DNA of 64,000 nt, taken from positions 62,001 through 126,000 of the forward strand of contig JAFKFV010000019.1 of NCBI GenBank assembly GCA_017307955.1, given 5' to 3'. Origin of the DNA: Allobosea sp. (GTDB taxonomy: Bacteria; Pseudomonadota; Alphaproteobacteria; Rhizobiales; Kaistiaceae). Within the stretch, counting starts at the first letter, position 1. Each line of letters starts with the position of its first letter. This document shows, in pieces, positions 1-9,024 of this stretch. Under the pieces are notes generated by a model. The model did no database searches and was not told the DNA's origin. It saw nothing but the letters and a program-made list of their open reading frames with translations. Position numbers and translations under genes: made by a program.

Positions 1-76
1 GAGGTCCTAGCAGTTTTCCGTTCCGATTTGGAACGCCTTCTGCGAGGTCACCCGTGCCCTCGTCCCGGAACAGGCC

Positions 77-2479
77 GTGCCGCGCATTCTCGAGTCCATG
101 ATGGCCTGGCCGATCCTCGCCCGCTGGCGCGGCAGGGGGCGGCTGGCGCCGCTGGAGCCCGGCGCCTCGGCCAAGCCGGCCGCCGAGATCGTGCGCTCGC
201 TGCGCGGCGGCGATGCGCCTACCGCCCTTCCCGCCCCGCCGCCACAGCAGCAGCCGCAGCCGCAGCCGAGCGTGCTCCCGGCGCCCGAGGCGACGCGACC
301 GGACCTAGCAATGCTCGGACGGCGCCGCGGCCTGCGGCTCATCGAGATCGACGCGCTCATCGATTCGGGCCTCTACAATCTCTGGCGGGACATCACCGAA
401 GCGGCCGAGGCGGCGTCCCGATTCATGCGGCGCTTCCGCGTCAGCGGCATTCTGCGCGTTCCGGTCGAGCTCATCGGCGACGGGCTGACGCTCGGCGCCG
501 GTGCCGGCGTGGTGATGCTGACCCTCGCGCTACCGGCCTTCGACGCGACCCGCGGCGACTGGATGGCGCAGCAGGACTATTCCGTCACTTTTCTCGATCG
601 CTACGGCACCGAGATCGGCAAGCGCGGCGTGCGCCATTCCGACGCCGTCGCGCTTGAGCAGATGCCGGACAGCCTGATCAAGGCGACGCTCGCCACCGAG
701 GACCGCCGCTTCTATTCGCATTTCGGCATCGACATCGTCGGTACGTCGCGGGCGCTGTTCGAGAACCTCCGCTCCGACGACGTCGTCCAGGGTGGTTCGT
801 CGATCACGCAGCAGCTCGCCAAGAACCTCTTCCTTTCCAACGAGCGCACCATCGACCGCAAGATCAAGGAAGCCTTCCTCGCGCTCTGGCTGGAGGCGAA
901 CCTCTCCAAGCACGACATCCTGCAGCTCTATCTCGACCGCGCCTATATGGGCGGAGGGAATTTCGGCGCCGCGGCGGCCGCCGAATTCTATTTCGGCAAG
1001 AAGGTCACCGATCTCGACCTTGCCGAATCCGCGATGCTGGCCGGGCTCTACAAGGCCCCGGCCCGCTATGCGCCGCATGTGAACCTGCCCGCCGCCCGCG
1101 CCCGGGCCAACCAGGTGCTGACCAACATGGTCGATGCCGGCTTCATGACGGAGGGGCAGGTGCTGGCCGCCCGCCGCGCGCCGGCCGATGTCGTGCGCAA
1201 GGATGCGGGCGAGGCGCCGGACTATTTCCTCGACTGGGCCTTCGAGGAGGTGAAGCGGCAGGTGCCGGATGGCGACCGCAGCCTCATCGTGCGCAGCACG
1301 GTCGATCCCGGTCTGGAGCGCGTGGTCGACGATGCCGTCGAGAGTACGCTCCGCGAATCCGGCGAACGTTACCGCGTCTCGCAGGCGGCGATGGTGTTGG
1401 CGGAGCCCGACGGCGCCGTCCGGGCGATGGCGGGCGGGCGCGATTATGGCGAAAGCCAATTCAACCGCGCGACCGGCGCGCTCCGCCAGCCGGGCTCGTC
1501 CTTCAAGCCCTTCGTCTATGCCGCCGCGGTGCGCGACGGCTACACGCCCGAGACCATCGTCAAGGATGCGCCGATCTCGATCGGCAACTGGTCGCCCAAG
1601 AACTATGGCGGCCGCTTCATGGGCAATATCTCGCTGACGACGGCGCTGATCCATTCGCTGAACACCGTCGCAGTCCGACTCGCCGGCGCCGTCGGCCGCG
1701 ACACGATCATCGAGCTCGCCCATCGGATGGGGATCACCACCAAGATCCTCAACACCAAGTCGCTGCCGCTCGGCGCCACCGAGGTCACGGTGCTCGACAT
1801 GACCGGCGCTTATGCGGTGTTCGCCAATGGCGGCTTCCGCGCCCGGCCCTATGCCTTCACCGAGATCGTCAACAGCTCTGGCGACCTCGTCTACGACCGC
1901 AAGCGTGATGCAGCGACGCCCGAGCAGGTGCTCGATGCCGACACCGTCGCGAAGATGAACTTCATGCTCTCGCAGGTACCCGAGCGCGGCACCGGCCGCG
2001 CCGCCAAGCTGCAGGGCATCAAGACCGCCGGCAAGACAGGCACCACCAATGCCTATCGCGATGCCTGGTTCATGGGCTTCACCGGCAACTTCGTTGGCGG
2101 CGTCTGGTTCGGCAATGACGACTTCACCTCGACCAACAAGATGACCGGCGGCTCGCTGCCGGCGCAAACCTGGAACAAGGTGATGACGGCCGCGCATGCC
2201 GGCGTCGCGCTGAAGCCGATCCCTTATCTCGATACGCCGCCCCAGGATGGCGAGCGCCCTGCCGCCGGCGTCGCCGCGACGGGCGGCGAGAGCGACGCGC
2301 CGCTGGTCATGTCGTCGGCGACGACGGCGCGGCTGGTCGAGATCGACCGGCTGTTCCAGGAGGCTTCGGCCCCCGCGGCAAGCCGGCGAAGCGATCGCGG
2401 CCCGGCCCGGCCGATGCGCCAGACAGGTCTCGCGGATCTCACCCCCGCGACCGGCCGCCTCGTCTCGGTCGGCCGCTGA
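77..2479 (+). CDS. Bifunctional penicillin-binding protein 1A (transglycosylase/transpeptidase)
   Basis: This class A PBP polymerises and cross-links peptidoglycan in the periplasm. About 130 cytoplasmic residues, including a Pro/Gln-rich stretch, precede a single membrane segment at roughly 135-155. A GT51 glycosyltransferase domain follows, with catalytic Glu208 in the EDRRFYSHFG motif and GGSSITQQLAKNLF downstream. The transpeptidase domain has Ser474-x-x-Lys477 (SSFK), Ser527-Leu-Asn529 and Lys653-Thr-Gly-Thr656, so both active sites look intact. At 800 residues it has normal PBP1a length, and the long N-terminus is usual in Rhizobiales. The start is uncertain: the frame is open only back to a stop at 8-10; GTG 77 and ATG 98 are both possible. 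The last 100 residues are a low-complexity tail. Confidence 0.93.
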   Translation: MPRILESMMAWPILARWRGRGRLAPLEPGASAKPAAEIVRSLRGGDAPTALPAPPPQQQPQPQPSVLPAPEATRPDLAMLGRRRGLRLIEIDALIDSGLYNLWRDITEAAEAASRFMRRFRVSGILRVPVELIGDGLTLGAGAGVVMLTLALPAFDATRGDWMAQQDYSVTFLDRYGTEIGKRGVRHSDAVALEQMPDSLIKATLATEDRRFYSHFGIDIVGTSRALFENLRSDDVVQGGSSITQQLAKNLFLSNERTIDRKIKEAFLALWLEANLSKHDILQLYLDRAYMGGGNFGAAAAAEFYFGKKVTDLDLAESAMLAGLYKAPARYAPHVNLPAARARANQVLTNMVDAGFMTEGQVLAARRAPADVVRKDAGEAPDYFLDWAFEEVKRQVPDGDRSLIVRSTVDPGLERVVDDAVESTLRESGERYRVSQAAMVLAEPDGAVRAMAGGRDYGESQFNRATGALRQPGSSFKPFVYAAAVRDGYTPETIVKDAPISIGNWSPKNYGGRFMGNISLTTALIHSLNTVAVRLAGAVGRDTIIELAHRMGITTKILNTKSLPLGATEVTVLDMTGAYAVFANGGFRARPYAFTEIVNSSGDLVYDRKRDAATPEQVLDADTVAKMNFMLSQVPERGTGRAAKLQGIKTAGKTGTTNAYRDAWFMGFTGNFVGGVWFGNDDFTSTNKMTGGSLPAQTWNKVMTAAHAGVALKPIPYLDTPPQDGERPAAGVAATGGESDAPLVMSSATTARLVEIDRLFQEASAPAASRRSDRGPARPMRQTGLADLTPATGRLVSVGR

Positions 2480-2568
2480 ACCGCCGGAGCGACGGAGCCT
2501 AGACGGCTCTTGAGCCTTCGCGAGCAGCGGTCTATCCCGATGCAACCTGCCCCCCGGAGATGCCCCCT

Positions 2569-3699
2569 GTGACCGATTCCATGGAACGCTTCGCGCCCGA
2601 GGCCCTCGCCGCTCGCCTCGATCCGGTCGTCGACGCAGCCATCGCCGAAGGGCGGATCGTCGGCGCCGTCTTGCTCGTCGCGCATGACGGCAAGCCGGTC
2701 TATACCCGAGCCGCCGGTCATTCCGATCGCGAGGCCGGCAAACCCACCGAGACGGACACCGTGTTCCGCCTCGCATCGGTGACGAAGCCGATGGTGGCGG
2801 CGACCGCGCTGGCGCTGGTCGAGGACGGCGTCGTCTCGCTCGACGATCCGGTGACGCGGTTCCTGCCGGAGTTCCGCCCGGCGCTCGCCGATGGCAGCGT
2901 GCCCGTCATCACCGTCCGCCATCTGCTGACACATACGGCCGGCCTTCGTTATGGCTATGACGCATCGGCCGGCATCTGCGAGGGCCTCGCCGGGCCGCGC
3001 CTCGCCATGGCCGAGAATCTCGCGCGCATTGCCGCGCAGCCGCTCGCCTTCGCCCCGGGCTCCGCCTTCCTCTATTCCGTCGCGATCGACGTGCTCGGCG
3101 GCCTCCTGGAACAGGCGGCAGGTGCCAGCCTGCCCGAGCTCGTCGCGCACAAGGTCACCGCCCCGCTCGGCATGGCGGACACCGAGTTCCATCCCTCGCA
3201 TCCCGACCGCCTCGCCACCGCCTATGCCGACGGCACGCCGCGCGCGGTGCCGATGAGCGATCCCTGTACGGTCATGGGCGCCGAGGGCGGCGTCACCTTC
3301 TCGCCCTCTCGCGCCTTCGACCGCGAGGTCTTCCCGTCCGGCGGCGCCGGCATGGTCGGCACGGCGCCCGATTTCCTGCGCTTCCTCGAAGCGGTGCGCA
3401 GCGGCGGCGCTCCGATCCTCGCTGCCGGGAGCGTCGAGCTCCTCGGCAAGAACGCCATCGGTCCGCTCTATACCGGCGTCGAGGGGCGCGGCTTCAGCCT
3501 CGGCTGGTCGATCCACCACACGCCTTCGGCGAGCGGCGCGCCCTACGGCCCCGGCAGCTGGCAGTGGGGCGGCGTCTACGGCCATTCCTGGTTTGTCGAT
3601 CCGGCAAACCGCCTTTCCGTCGTCTCCTTCACCAATACGGCGCTGGCCGGCGTCGGCGGCGCCTATCCCGACGCCGTGCGCGATGCCGTCTATGGCTAA
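2569..3699 (+). CDS. Serine hydrolase, beta-lactamase/class C PBP-like family
   Basis: A 376-residue cytoplasmic-looking hydrolase of the class C beta-lactamase, D-aminopeptidase and esterase (EstB) fold. The nucleophile motif is S70-V-T-K73 and the second motif Y169-S-V, where the usual Asn is replaced by Val. A C-terminal GHSWF segment probably substitutes for the KTG box. There is no signal peptide. These features fit an esterase or peptidase better than a true beta-lactamase. I chose GTG 2569 because the GGAGA at 2556-2560 abuts the in-frame ATG 2560 but lies at a normal distance from GTG 2569. The gene follows the PBP1a gene by 89 bases. The substrate cannot be told from the sequence. 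Confidence 0.85.
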   Translation: MTDSMERFAPEALAARLDPVVDAAIAEGRIVGAVLLVAHDGKPVYTRAAGHSDREAGKPTETDTVFRLASVTKPMVAATALALVEDGVVSLDDPVTRFLPEFRPALADGSVPVITVRHLLTHTAGLRYGYDASAGICEGLAGPRLAMAENLARIAAQPLAFAPGSAFLYSVAIDVLGGLLEQAAGASLPELVAHKVTAPLGMADTEFHPSHPDRLATAYADGTPRAVPMSDPCTVMGAEGGVTFSPSRAFDREVFPSGGAGMVGTAPDFLRFLEAVRSGGAPILAAGSVELLGKNAIGPLYTGVEGRGFSLGWSIHHTPSASGAPYGPGSWQWGGVYGHSWFVDPANRLSVVSFTNTALAGVGGAYPDAVRDAVYG

Positions 3700-3783
3700 A
3701 AACGGCCGGCGGTTGGCCGAGCTTCGGACCTTGGCGAAGCATCGGCGCCGCCGCTATCCTCCTCCGTCCGCCAGGGGGAACGC

Positions 3784-4353
3784 GTGCGTCTTCTCGCTTA
3801 TCTTCTCGTCGCGATTGCCGTCGCCGTCGCGACCGGCCTCGGCACGGCCTGGTGGATGCTGTCGGCGGGACCGCCCTTCGGCGCGGTGCATCGCGGCGCC
3901 TGGGTCACCTGGCCCAAGGCCGGCCGTGGCGACGCCGATCCCTATTTCCGTGCCGTCGAGGCCCGGCGCGGGGTGGCGCCGCTCGGCTCGGGCGAGGGAC
4001 TGACCTTCCTCGCCACGAGGGATGACAGCGGTGCGCCGCTCGACGCCGCCTGCATTTATCGCGTCGAGGGAACGATGCCGCCGACGCGGCTCTGGACGCT
4101 CGCGGCGAGCGACACCGAGGGTCGCGGCTTCGACAATCCCGCCGGCCGCGTCGGCTTTCATTCGCGCGAGATCCTGCGTCGCGAGGACGGCAGCTTCGCC
4201 ATCACCCTTGCGCGCAGCGTCCAGCCCGGCAACTGGCTGCCCCTCGGCAGCGGCCCCATGCTGCTGACTTTGCGCCTCTACGATACACCCCTCACCGAGA
4301 GCGGCGTCGAGGATGCGAAACTGCCCGCCGTGGTCCGGGTGGCCTGCTCATGA
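3784..4353 (+). CDS. DUF1214 domain membrane-anchored protein
   Basis: A 189-residue protein with one N-terminal hydrophobic segment (about residues 3-25), followed by a compact domain resembling the DUF1214 half of DUF1254/DUF1214 proteins (FHSREILRREDGSFAITLA, then NWLPLGSGPMLLTLRLYDT). GTG start 3784 is preceded by AGGGGGA at 3773-3779. The stop overlaps the next gene as ATGA, so the two are co-translated. In larger relatives DUF1254 and DUF1214 sit in one polypeptide; here they are split into two small anchored proteins. The biochemical function is unknown. Confidence 0.8.
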   Translation: MRLLAYLLVAIAVAVATGLGTAWWMLSAGPPFGAVHRGAWVTWPKAGRGDADPYFRAVEARRGVAPLGSGEGLTFLATRDDSGAPLDAACIYRVEGTMPPTRLWTLAASDTEGRGFDNPAGRVGFHSREILRREDGSFAITLARSVQPGNWLPLGSGPMLLTLRLYDTPLTESGVEDAKLPAVVRVACS

Positions 4354-4889
4354 AGCGGCTGGCGCTCTATCTCCTGGGTGGCCTGCTGCTCGGCGGCATC
4401 ATCCATATCGCCGTGGTGCTGCTGGTGCCGCGCTTCGCGACCCGCGACGCCTATGAGGCACTGGCCCGCCTCGGCCCAGACGACATCTTTCATGCCGTTC
4501 CCGCGCAAGGTACCGACGGTCCGATCGCCGGCCTCGACCCGCGCATGGCCTACGCCGCCTGCCGCTTCTCCCTGGCCGAGCGGCCACTGCATATCCGCGC
4601 GCCGATGACCGGGGATTTCTGGTCGGCCGCGGTGTTCGACGATCGCGGCAACAATCTCTACAGCCTCAACGACCGCACAGCCGGCCGCCGCGACCTCGAC
4701 CTCGTCGTCGCGACGCCGCTGCAGCTGATCCGCCTGCGTGAGAACCCGCAGCCGGCGCTCGACAACGCGATCGTGGTCGAACTGCCCATGAACGCAGGCT
4801 TCGTCCTGCTGCGCGCCTTCATCTCCGATCCGACGCTCGAAGCGGAAGTCCGGAAGGCCCTCTCAGAGGCTGACTGCACCGCCGGCTGA
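4350..4889 (+). CDS. DUF1254 domain membrane-anchored protein
   Basis: A 179-residue partner of the upstream DUF1214 protein. It has an N-terminal membrane anchor (about residues 4-26) and a periplasmic domain with the DUF1254-like pattern of a DPRMAYAACRF segment followed by GDFWSAAVFDDRGNNLYSLN. ATG 4350 overlaps the upstream stop by four bases. The pair probably forms a complex at the inner membrane, since this two-gene order is common in Rhizobiales. No catalytic residues are recognisable and I do not assign a function. About 500 non-coding bases separate it from the porin gene. Confidence 0.8.
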   Translation: MKRLALYLLGGLLLGGIIHIAVVLLVPRFATRDAYEALARLGPDDIFHAVPAQGTDGPIAGLDPRMAYAACRFSLAERPLHIRAPMTGDFWSAAVFDDRGNNLYSLNDRTAGRRDLDLVVATPLQLIRLRENPQPALDNAIVVELPMNAGFVLLRAFISDPTLEAEVRKALSEADCTAG

Positions 4890-5392
4890 CACCCTCGCTT
4901 TGTCGGTCAGATCGGTCCCGGCAACGCCAGGACTGAAGCGCCCACTTCCAGAAGCCGGCCACCGCCTGTTGCCCTTGCGATTCGCGCGCTTCGTCGCCGA
5001 GCGTGGCGCCGATCGAACCGCTTAGTTCCGCCCCAGCAACATTTCGCAACAATCAGACATTCCAAGCAACATTCAGAATTGTTTCGGCCTGTTCATTGCC
5101 GAATGATAATTCACTCGCCGTTCACGGTCAATTGATCTCGCAATGGCAAGTGGTTGATTCCTCATAACATTTCGTCTCCCTTACTATCTGTTCTAACAAG
5201 CTCTGTCGCTTTTTTGTGACGCCCGGCCTCGATTCCGCTGCAGAGGGAAACCTTACTATTCACGGCGATGGCAGGCGGGAGTTAGCTTGGGTCCAGCAGG
5301 TGACGAGCCTGCTCTGACGGCCAGTATGTCAGCGGCTCTGACGCTCACGGGCGGGGGAGAGGCAGACGGCCCAATCTAACTGGAGAACGACT
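4890..5392 (+). promoter_or_regulatory. Long AT-richer upstream region and leader of the porin gene
   Basis: No convincing gene is present on either strand. Roughly 5040-5230 is visibly richer in A+T than the surroundings, with runs such as CTTTTTTGTGAC near 5209. A small hairpin, AGCAGG...CCTGCT, lies near 5295-5312. This fits a regulated promoter with an extended untranslated leader for the porin at 5393. I cannot place the -35 and -10 elements with confidence. Confidence 0.4.
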
Positions 5393-6658
5393 ATGAATTT
5401 GAAGACTCTTCTCCTTGGCTCTGCCGCCGCCATGCTCGTGGCCGGCAGCGCCCAGGCTGCGGATCTGACGGTCGCCGAGCCGGTCGACTATGTGAAGGTT
5501 TGCGACGCCTTCGGTTCGGGCTTCTTCTACTCGCCCGGCACCGACACCTGCATCAAGGTCGGCGGCTATGTGAAGTTCGGCACCGCCTTCGGCGACACCG
5601 ACTTCGGCACCTACAACAGCTATTACCCGACCTCGAACTGGTCGAACTTCTACACGGAAGCTTCGGTCCAGCTGACGGCCTCCTCGGTCACCGAGTTCGG
5701 TAACCTGACGGGCTTCATCGACTACCGCGCCCAGACCGGCAACACCGGCAACTTCTCCTCGTCGGCTTCGCAGATCGTCAACTCCTCGACGAACTCTGCC
5801 TATGTCGACAGCGCGTGGCTGTCGATCGGGCCGATCAAGGCCGGCCGCTTCACCTCGCTGTTCGACTTCGGCCGCGGCTACACCGACACCGGCGCCTTCG
5901 GTTCGGACTCGACCGTCGATCACATCCAGGCGACCTATGCCGTCAACGGCTTCGGTCTCGCCCTCTCGATCGAAGACCAGCGTGACCGTGGTTCGGCTCC
6001 AGGCCTCGATGGCATCACCGATATCGACGGTGCCTATGCCTATGGTGGCCAGAGCAACATCCCGGACATCGTCGGTGCCGTCACCTACGCCTCGGGCATC
6101 TTCTCGGCCAAGCTCGCCGGCGCCTATGTGAACGCCGCCGTCGACCAGTCCGGCTCGGGCACCTTCCTCGACCCCTACAACTACGAGAAGAAGGACGGCT
6201 GGGCGATCGGCGGCAGCCTCGAGTTCGCGCTCGACAGCTTCTCGCCGGGCGACAAGTTCTTCGTCACCGGTGCCTATGGCGACAACGCCAACTCCTACAC
6301 CGGCATCGCGGGCGGCACCTCGGTCGCCGGCACGGCTGCCAATCTCGGCACGCTCTACTACGCGGCGATCGCCCCCGGCTCCAGCTGGTCGGCCCTTGCT
6401 TCGTACAAGCATGTCTGGACCCCGGCCGTCTGGTCGGCGGTTTCGGGCGGCTACGCTTCGTATGACGGCGACGGCACCGAATACGGCAACTACAACATCG
6501 ACGCCTATCGCTTCGTCGCCTCGACCGGCTGGACGCCTGTCACGGGCCTCGACCTGATGCTCGATGGCCAGTACTCGCACCTCGACATCACGGACAACGG
6601 TGACGACAACGACGGCGACGTCTGGTCGGTCAACCTCTGGATGAAGCGTTCCTGGTAA
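5393..6658 (+). CDS. Outer-membrane porin (Rhizobiales PF02530 type)
   Basis: A 421-residue outer-membrane beta-barrel that lets small hydrophilic solutes cross the outer membrane. The signal peptide ends at AQA-AD (about residue 22). The mature protein begins with the family's typical V-K-V-C-D-A-F-G segment and a paired cysteine region (CDAFGSGFFYSPGTDTC), then alternating aromatic-rich beta strands, ending in Trp as outer-membrane barrels usually do. It resembles Brucella Omp2/Rhizobium RopA porins. It is monocistronic: a long leader precedes it and a hairpin follows at 6721. Codons are strongly biased to C/G-ending forms, as expected for an abundant protein. Confidence 0.93.
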   Translation: MNLKTLLLGSAAAMLVAGSAQAADLTVAEPVDYVKVCDAFGSGFFYSPGTDTCIKVGGYVKFGTAFGDTDFGTYNSYYPTSNWSNFYTEASVQLTASSVTEFGNLTGFIDYRAQTGNTGNFSSSASQIVNSSTNSAYVDSAWLSIGPIKAGRFTSLFDFGRGYTDTGAFGSDSTVDHIQATYAVNGFGLALSIEDQRDRGSAPGLDGITDIDGAYAYGGQSNIPDIVGAVTYASGIFSAKLAGAYVNAAVDQSGSGTFLDPYNYEKKDGWAIGGSLEFALDSFSPGDKFFVTGAYGDNANSYTGIAGGTSVAGTAANLGTLYYAAIAPGSSWSALASYKHVWTPAVWSAVSGGYASYDGDGTEYGNYNIDAYRFVASTGWTPVTGLDLMLDGQYSHLDITDNGDDNDGDVWSVNLWMKRSW

Positions 6659-6720
6659 TTACCGGTCCACGGTAACAACAATAATCCTGACCTCCATCCC
6701 TTCACCCCGGGGATGACTTC

Positions 6721-6750
6721 GAGGCCCGCCGCAAGGCGGGCCTCCTTTCA
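6721..6750 (+). terminator. Hairpin terminator after the porin gene
   Basis: A perfect 10-bp stem, GAGGCCCGCC (6721-6730) with GGCGGGCCTC (6735-6744), has a GCAA tetraloop and is followed by CTTTCATTTC. It lies 62 bases after the porin stop codon. Confidence 0.7.
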
Positions 6751-6842
6751 TTTCGGGGTGATGCAGGATCTCTCTCGGGACGAGCGAAAACGGCCGCGCG
6801 CTGTCGAAGCGCCGGCCGCCTGTCGTTCGGAACCTTGCTGGT

Positions 6843-7028
6843 CTATGGCCGCGTCTTGATCGCCTTTGGCCGCGTCTTGGCGGGCGCGGCCTTCGGACTC
6901 GGCTGCGGGTCGGGGATCCGCTCGATGCGGATGCCGGAGAAGATCACGATCTCGCCGCGCGGCTCGCCGCGGCGCGGGGGCCGCGGGCGGCGTCTTTGAT
7001 CGCTCGAAAAGGCCAACAACGCTCCCAT
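6843..7028 (-). CDS. Small conserved-looking protein of unknown function
   Basis: A 61-residue basic protein with an Arg/Pro-rich N-terminus, a central GEIVIFSGIRIERIP segment and a Lys/Ala/Pro-rich tail. The central segment resembles small uncharacterised Rhizobiales proteins that I know only from memory. The start is well supported: ATG at 7028 (minus strand) follows an AAGGAGG ribosome-binding site at 5 bases spacing, stronger than most in this window. A longer reading from 7064 lacks such a site. No function is assigned. It lies alone between the porin terminator and the DUF2336 gene. Confidence 0.6.
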   Translation of the reverse strand: MGALLAFSSDQRRRPRPPRRGEPRGEIVIFSGIRIERIPDPQPSPKAAPAKTRPKAIKTRP

Positions 7029-7200
7029 GCGGCCCTCCTTGCCGTTTCCGCCGGCCGGACGCATGCCCGAGCCACGGCGGATGCACTCGGTTCTTGCGAA
7101 TGCTCGGCTCTTACGAAATTCATTAAAACGCCCGCAAGGTTAACAGTCCGTCAATGCATTCCCGCGAGACTCTGCGTCGAGCCTTCGCTCCCGGTACCGC

Positions 7201-8652
7201 GTGATCATGCATCCCTCATTTCCTTCGGATGGTCTCCTGGCCATGGCCGTGTCCAACCAGCAAAGCCGCGATGCCGCCCTGCTCCGGGCCACGACGGAGC
7301 TTTTCGTCCTCGAGGCGAACCACGACGCGGACGCGATCCGCCGCTTCGAGGAACTCGCGACGCATTTCCTCGCCCGCGTGCCGGCGGCCGACCGCGCCTT
7401 CGTGGCCGAGCGGCTGTCGCGCTGCGCCGATGCGCCTTCATCCGTGCTGCGCCTCCTCGGCAAGGATGTACCCGAGGTTGCGAGCCCCGTGCTCAAGCGC
7501 TCGCCGGCGCTGGGCGAGTTCGACCTGCTCACCATCATCGCCGGAACCGGCAAGCCGCATCATCGACTGATCGCGACGCGCAGCGATTTGTCGGCGCTCG
7601 TCGTCGGTGCGCTCCGCCTCACCGGCGATGCCGAGGTGATCGCGCGCCTCTCGGCCTATCCCGAGGTCGTCACCGAGACGGACGAGGCGGCGGCTGAGCC
7701 CATCGAGATTGCCGACGCGGCCGAACGCGTTCCGGCAGAGCCCGCATTCGTCGTCGCGGATGTCGCTGCCGAAGAGCAGCACGATCCCAAGGCCGCGGAC
7801 GAGGCCGTGCAGCCGGACGACCCGTCCTATGCCCCCGCCGAGGCCGAGGGCGAGGCCTCGCCGGCCGCCCACGCTGACGATCACGCCGCCGACGAGGCGC
7901 CCGAAGCCGGTGAGATCGCGCCGAGCGCCGAGGCGATGGAGATCTTTGCCGCGGTAAGGGCGCTGGCGACCAGCTTCGAAGAGGCCTCCGGCCACGATGC
8001 GGGCCGGCCGTCGCGCCGTCATCTCGCCGATCCGCTGCCTGCCTCAGCCGGCGCTTTCCTCGATCTCGATCGCGCCGGCCGCCTTGCCGTGCTCAACCAT
8101 CTCGCCGGCCGGCCCGCCACCAGCCGCGGCGCGGCCAGCGTCCTCGACGCCGACCATGCCTTCCGCCTCGCGCTCGGCCGTGCGCGTCTCGCCTCGCTCG
8201 CCCGCCAGCGGCAGCGCGACGCGCTGATCCGCACGTTGGCGCAGGGTCTCCGCCTCGAGGAGGCCGACGTGACTGCGCTGCTCGACGACCCTTCCGGCGA
8301 GCCGCTGGTCGTGCTGCTGCGCGGCATCGGGCTATCGGAGAGCGAGGCGCAGCAGGTGCTGATGTTCGCCAATCCCGTCATCGCGCAGGGTGTCGAGAGC
8401 TTCGACCGCCTGGCGCGGCTTCTCTCCGAGACGCCGGAGAGCGTCGCGAGCGACCTGCTGGCGCTGTGGCGGACAGGCGAGATGCCGCGTTCGAAAACCG
8501 TTCAAAGCCCGACCACCGGCCATCAACCGCTCTTCGCAGACATCGAACTGAGGCGCGGCATCCATGCGGCCGACGCCCGCCCGGCGCCGCTCGCCGCGTC
8601 GCGCCCATCCGATCCGCCCGAGCGCAGCACCTTCGGGCTGCGCCGCGGCTGA
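7201..8652 (+). CDS. DUF2336 domain protein
   Basis: An alpha-helical cytoplasmic protein of up to 483 residues of the DUF2336 family, found mainly in alphaproteobacteria. The N-terminal 170 residues are HEAT-like (repeated LA.HFLARVP and LSRCADAP helices). A long acidic Ala/Glu/Asp-rich linker (about 165-250) separates them from a second helical domain. The function is not established. The start is uncertain among GTG 7201, ATG 7207 and ATG 7243; none has a strong ribosome-binding site. Three bases separate its stop from the convergent DUF1491 gene. A GTTAAC lies near 7139 but no clear promoter. Confidence 0.8.
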   Translation: MIMHPSFPSDGLLAMAVSNQQSRDAALLRATTELFVLEANHDADAIRRFEELATHFLARVPAADRAFVAERLSRCADAPSSVLRLLGKDVPEVASPVLKRSPALGEFDLLTIIAGTGKPHHRLIATRSDLSALVVGALRLTGDAEVIARLSAYPEVVTETDEAAAEPIEIADAAERVPAEPAFVVADVAAEEQHDPKAADEAVQPDDPSYAPAEAEGEASPAAHADDHAADEAPEAGEIAPSAEAMEIFAAVRALATSFEEASGHDAGRPSRRHLADPLPASAGAFLDLDRAGRLAVLNHLAGRPATSRGAASVLDADHAFRLALGRARLASLARQRQRDALIRTLAQGLRLEEADVTALLDDPSGEPLVVLLRGIGLSESEAQQVLMFANPVIAQGVESFDRLARLLSETPESVASDLLALWRTGEMPRSKTVQSPTTGHQPLFADIELRRGIHAADARPAPLAASRPSDPPERSTFGLRRG

Positions 8653-8655
8653 GCG

Positions 8656-9000
8656 TCAGCCCTCGACGACCTCAAGGAAGGGTCGTGCCGCCTTGTCCTC
8701 GATCTCGACCACATAGAGATCGGGGTCGAAGCGCTGTTCCGAGCCGAGACGGGTCAGGATGCGCTCGCGCGGGACGCCCGATTCGACGCGCGTGAACAGG
8801 CGGTCCGTCGGCTTCTCGCTGTCGAGGAATGCGCTCTGTGGCGCCTGGCCATAGAGATCGAGCGTGCCGTCGAGCCGGTCGACCACGACGAAGATAGCCC
8901 CCGCCTCAGAGGCGCCGCGCCGTGTAACCGCGGCGAAGGCTCCGCCCACCATCGCGCGGCGCACCAGCGCCGACACGAAGAGCGCCGAGGTGACGCGCAT
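8656..9000 (-). CDS. DUF1491 family protein
   Basis: A 114-residue protein of the small alphaproteobacterial DUF1491 family. The recognisable pattern is RVTSALFVSALVRRA at the N-terminus, a central GAIFVVVDRLDGTLDLYGQA strand region and a C-terminal FDPDLYVVEIED. No catalytic residues or membrane segments are evident, and the role is unknown. It starts 24 bases after the stop of the peptidoglycan-binding protein on the same strand, so it is probably the last gene of the transcript that begins with the histidine kinase. Confidence 0.8.
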   Translation of the reverse strand: MRVTSALFVSALVRRAMVGGAFAAVTRRGASEAGAIFVVVDRLDGTLDLYGQAPQSAFLDSEKPTDRLFTRVESGVPRERILTRLGSEQRFDPDLYVVEIEDKAARPFLEVVEG

Positions 9001-9024
9001 ATCATTGATCCGTTCAGGCTGTGA

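Noticed and set aside
530..2776. A 748-residue minus-strand open frame opposite the PBP1a and serine hydrolase genes.
   Set aside because: It is an Arg-rich, low-complexity shadow of real genes with clear catalytic motifs on the plus strand, caused by high G+C.
7122..7143. A possible CtrA site (TTAA...TTAAC) before the DUF2336 gene.
   Set aside because: The spacing is 13 bases rather than 7, so it does not match the consensus.
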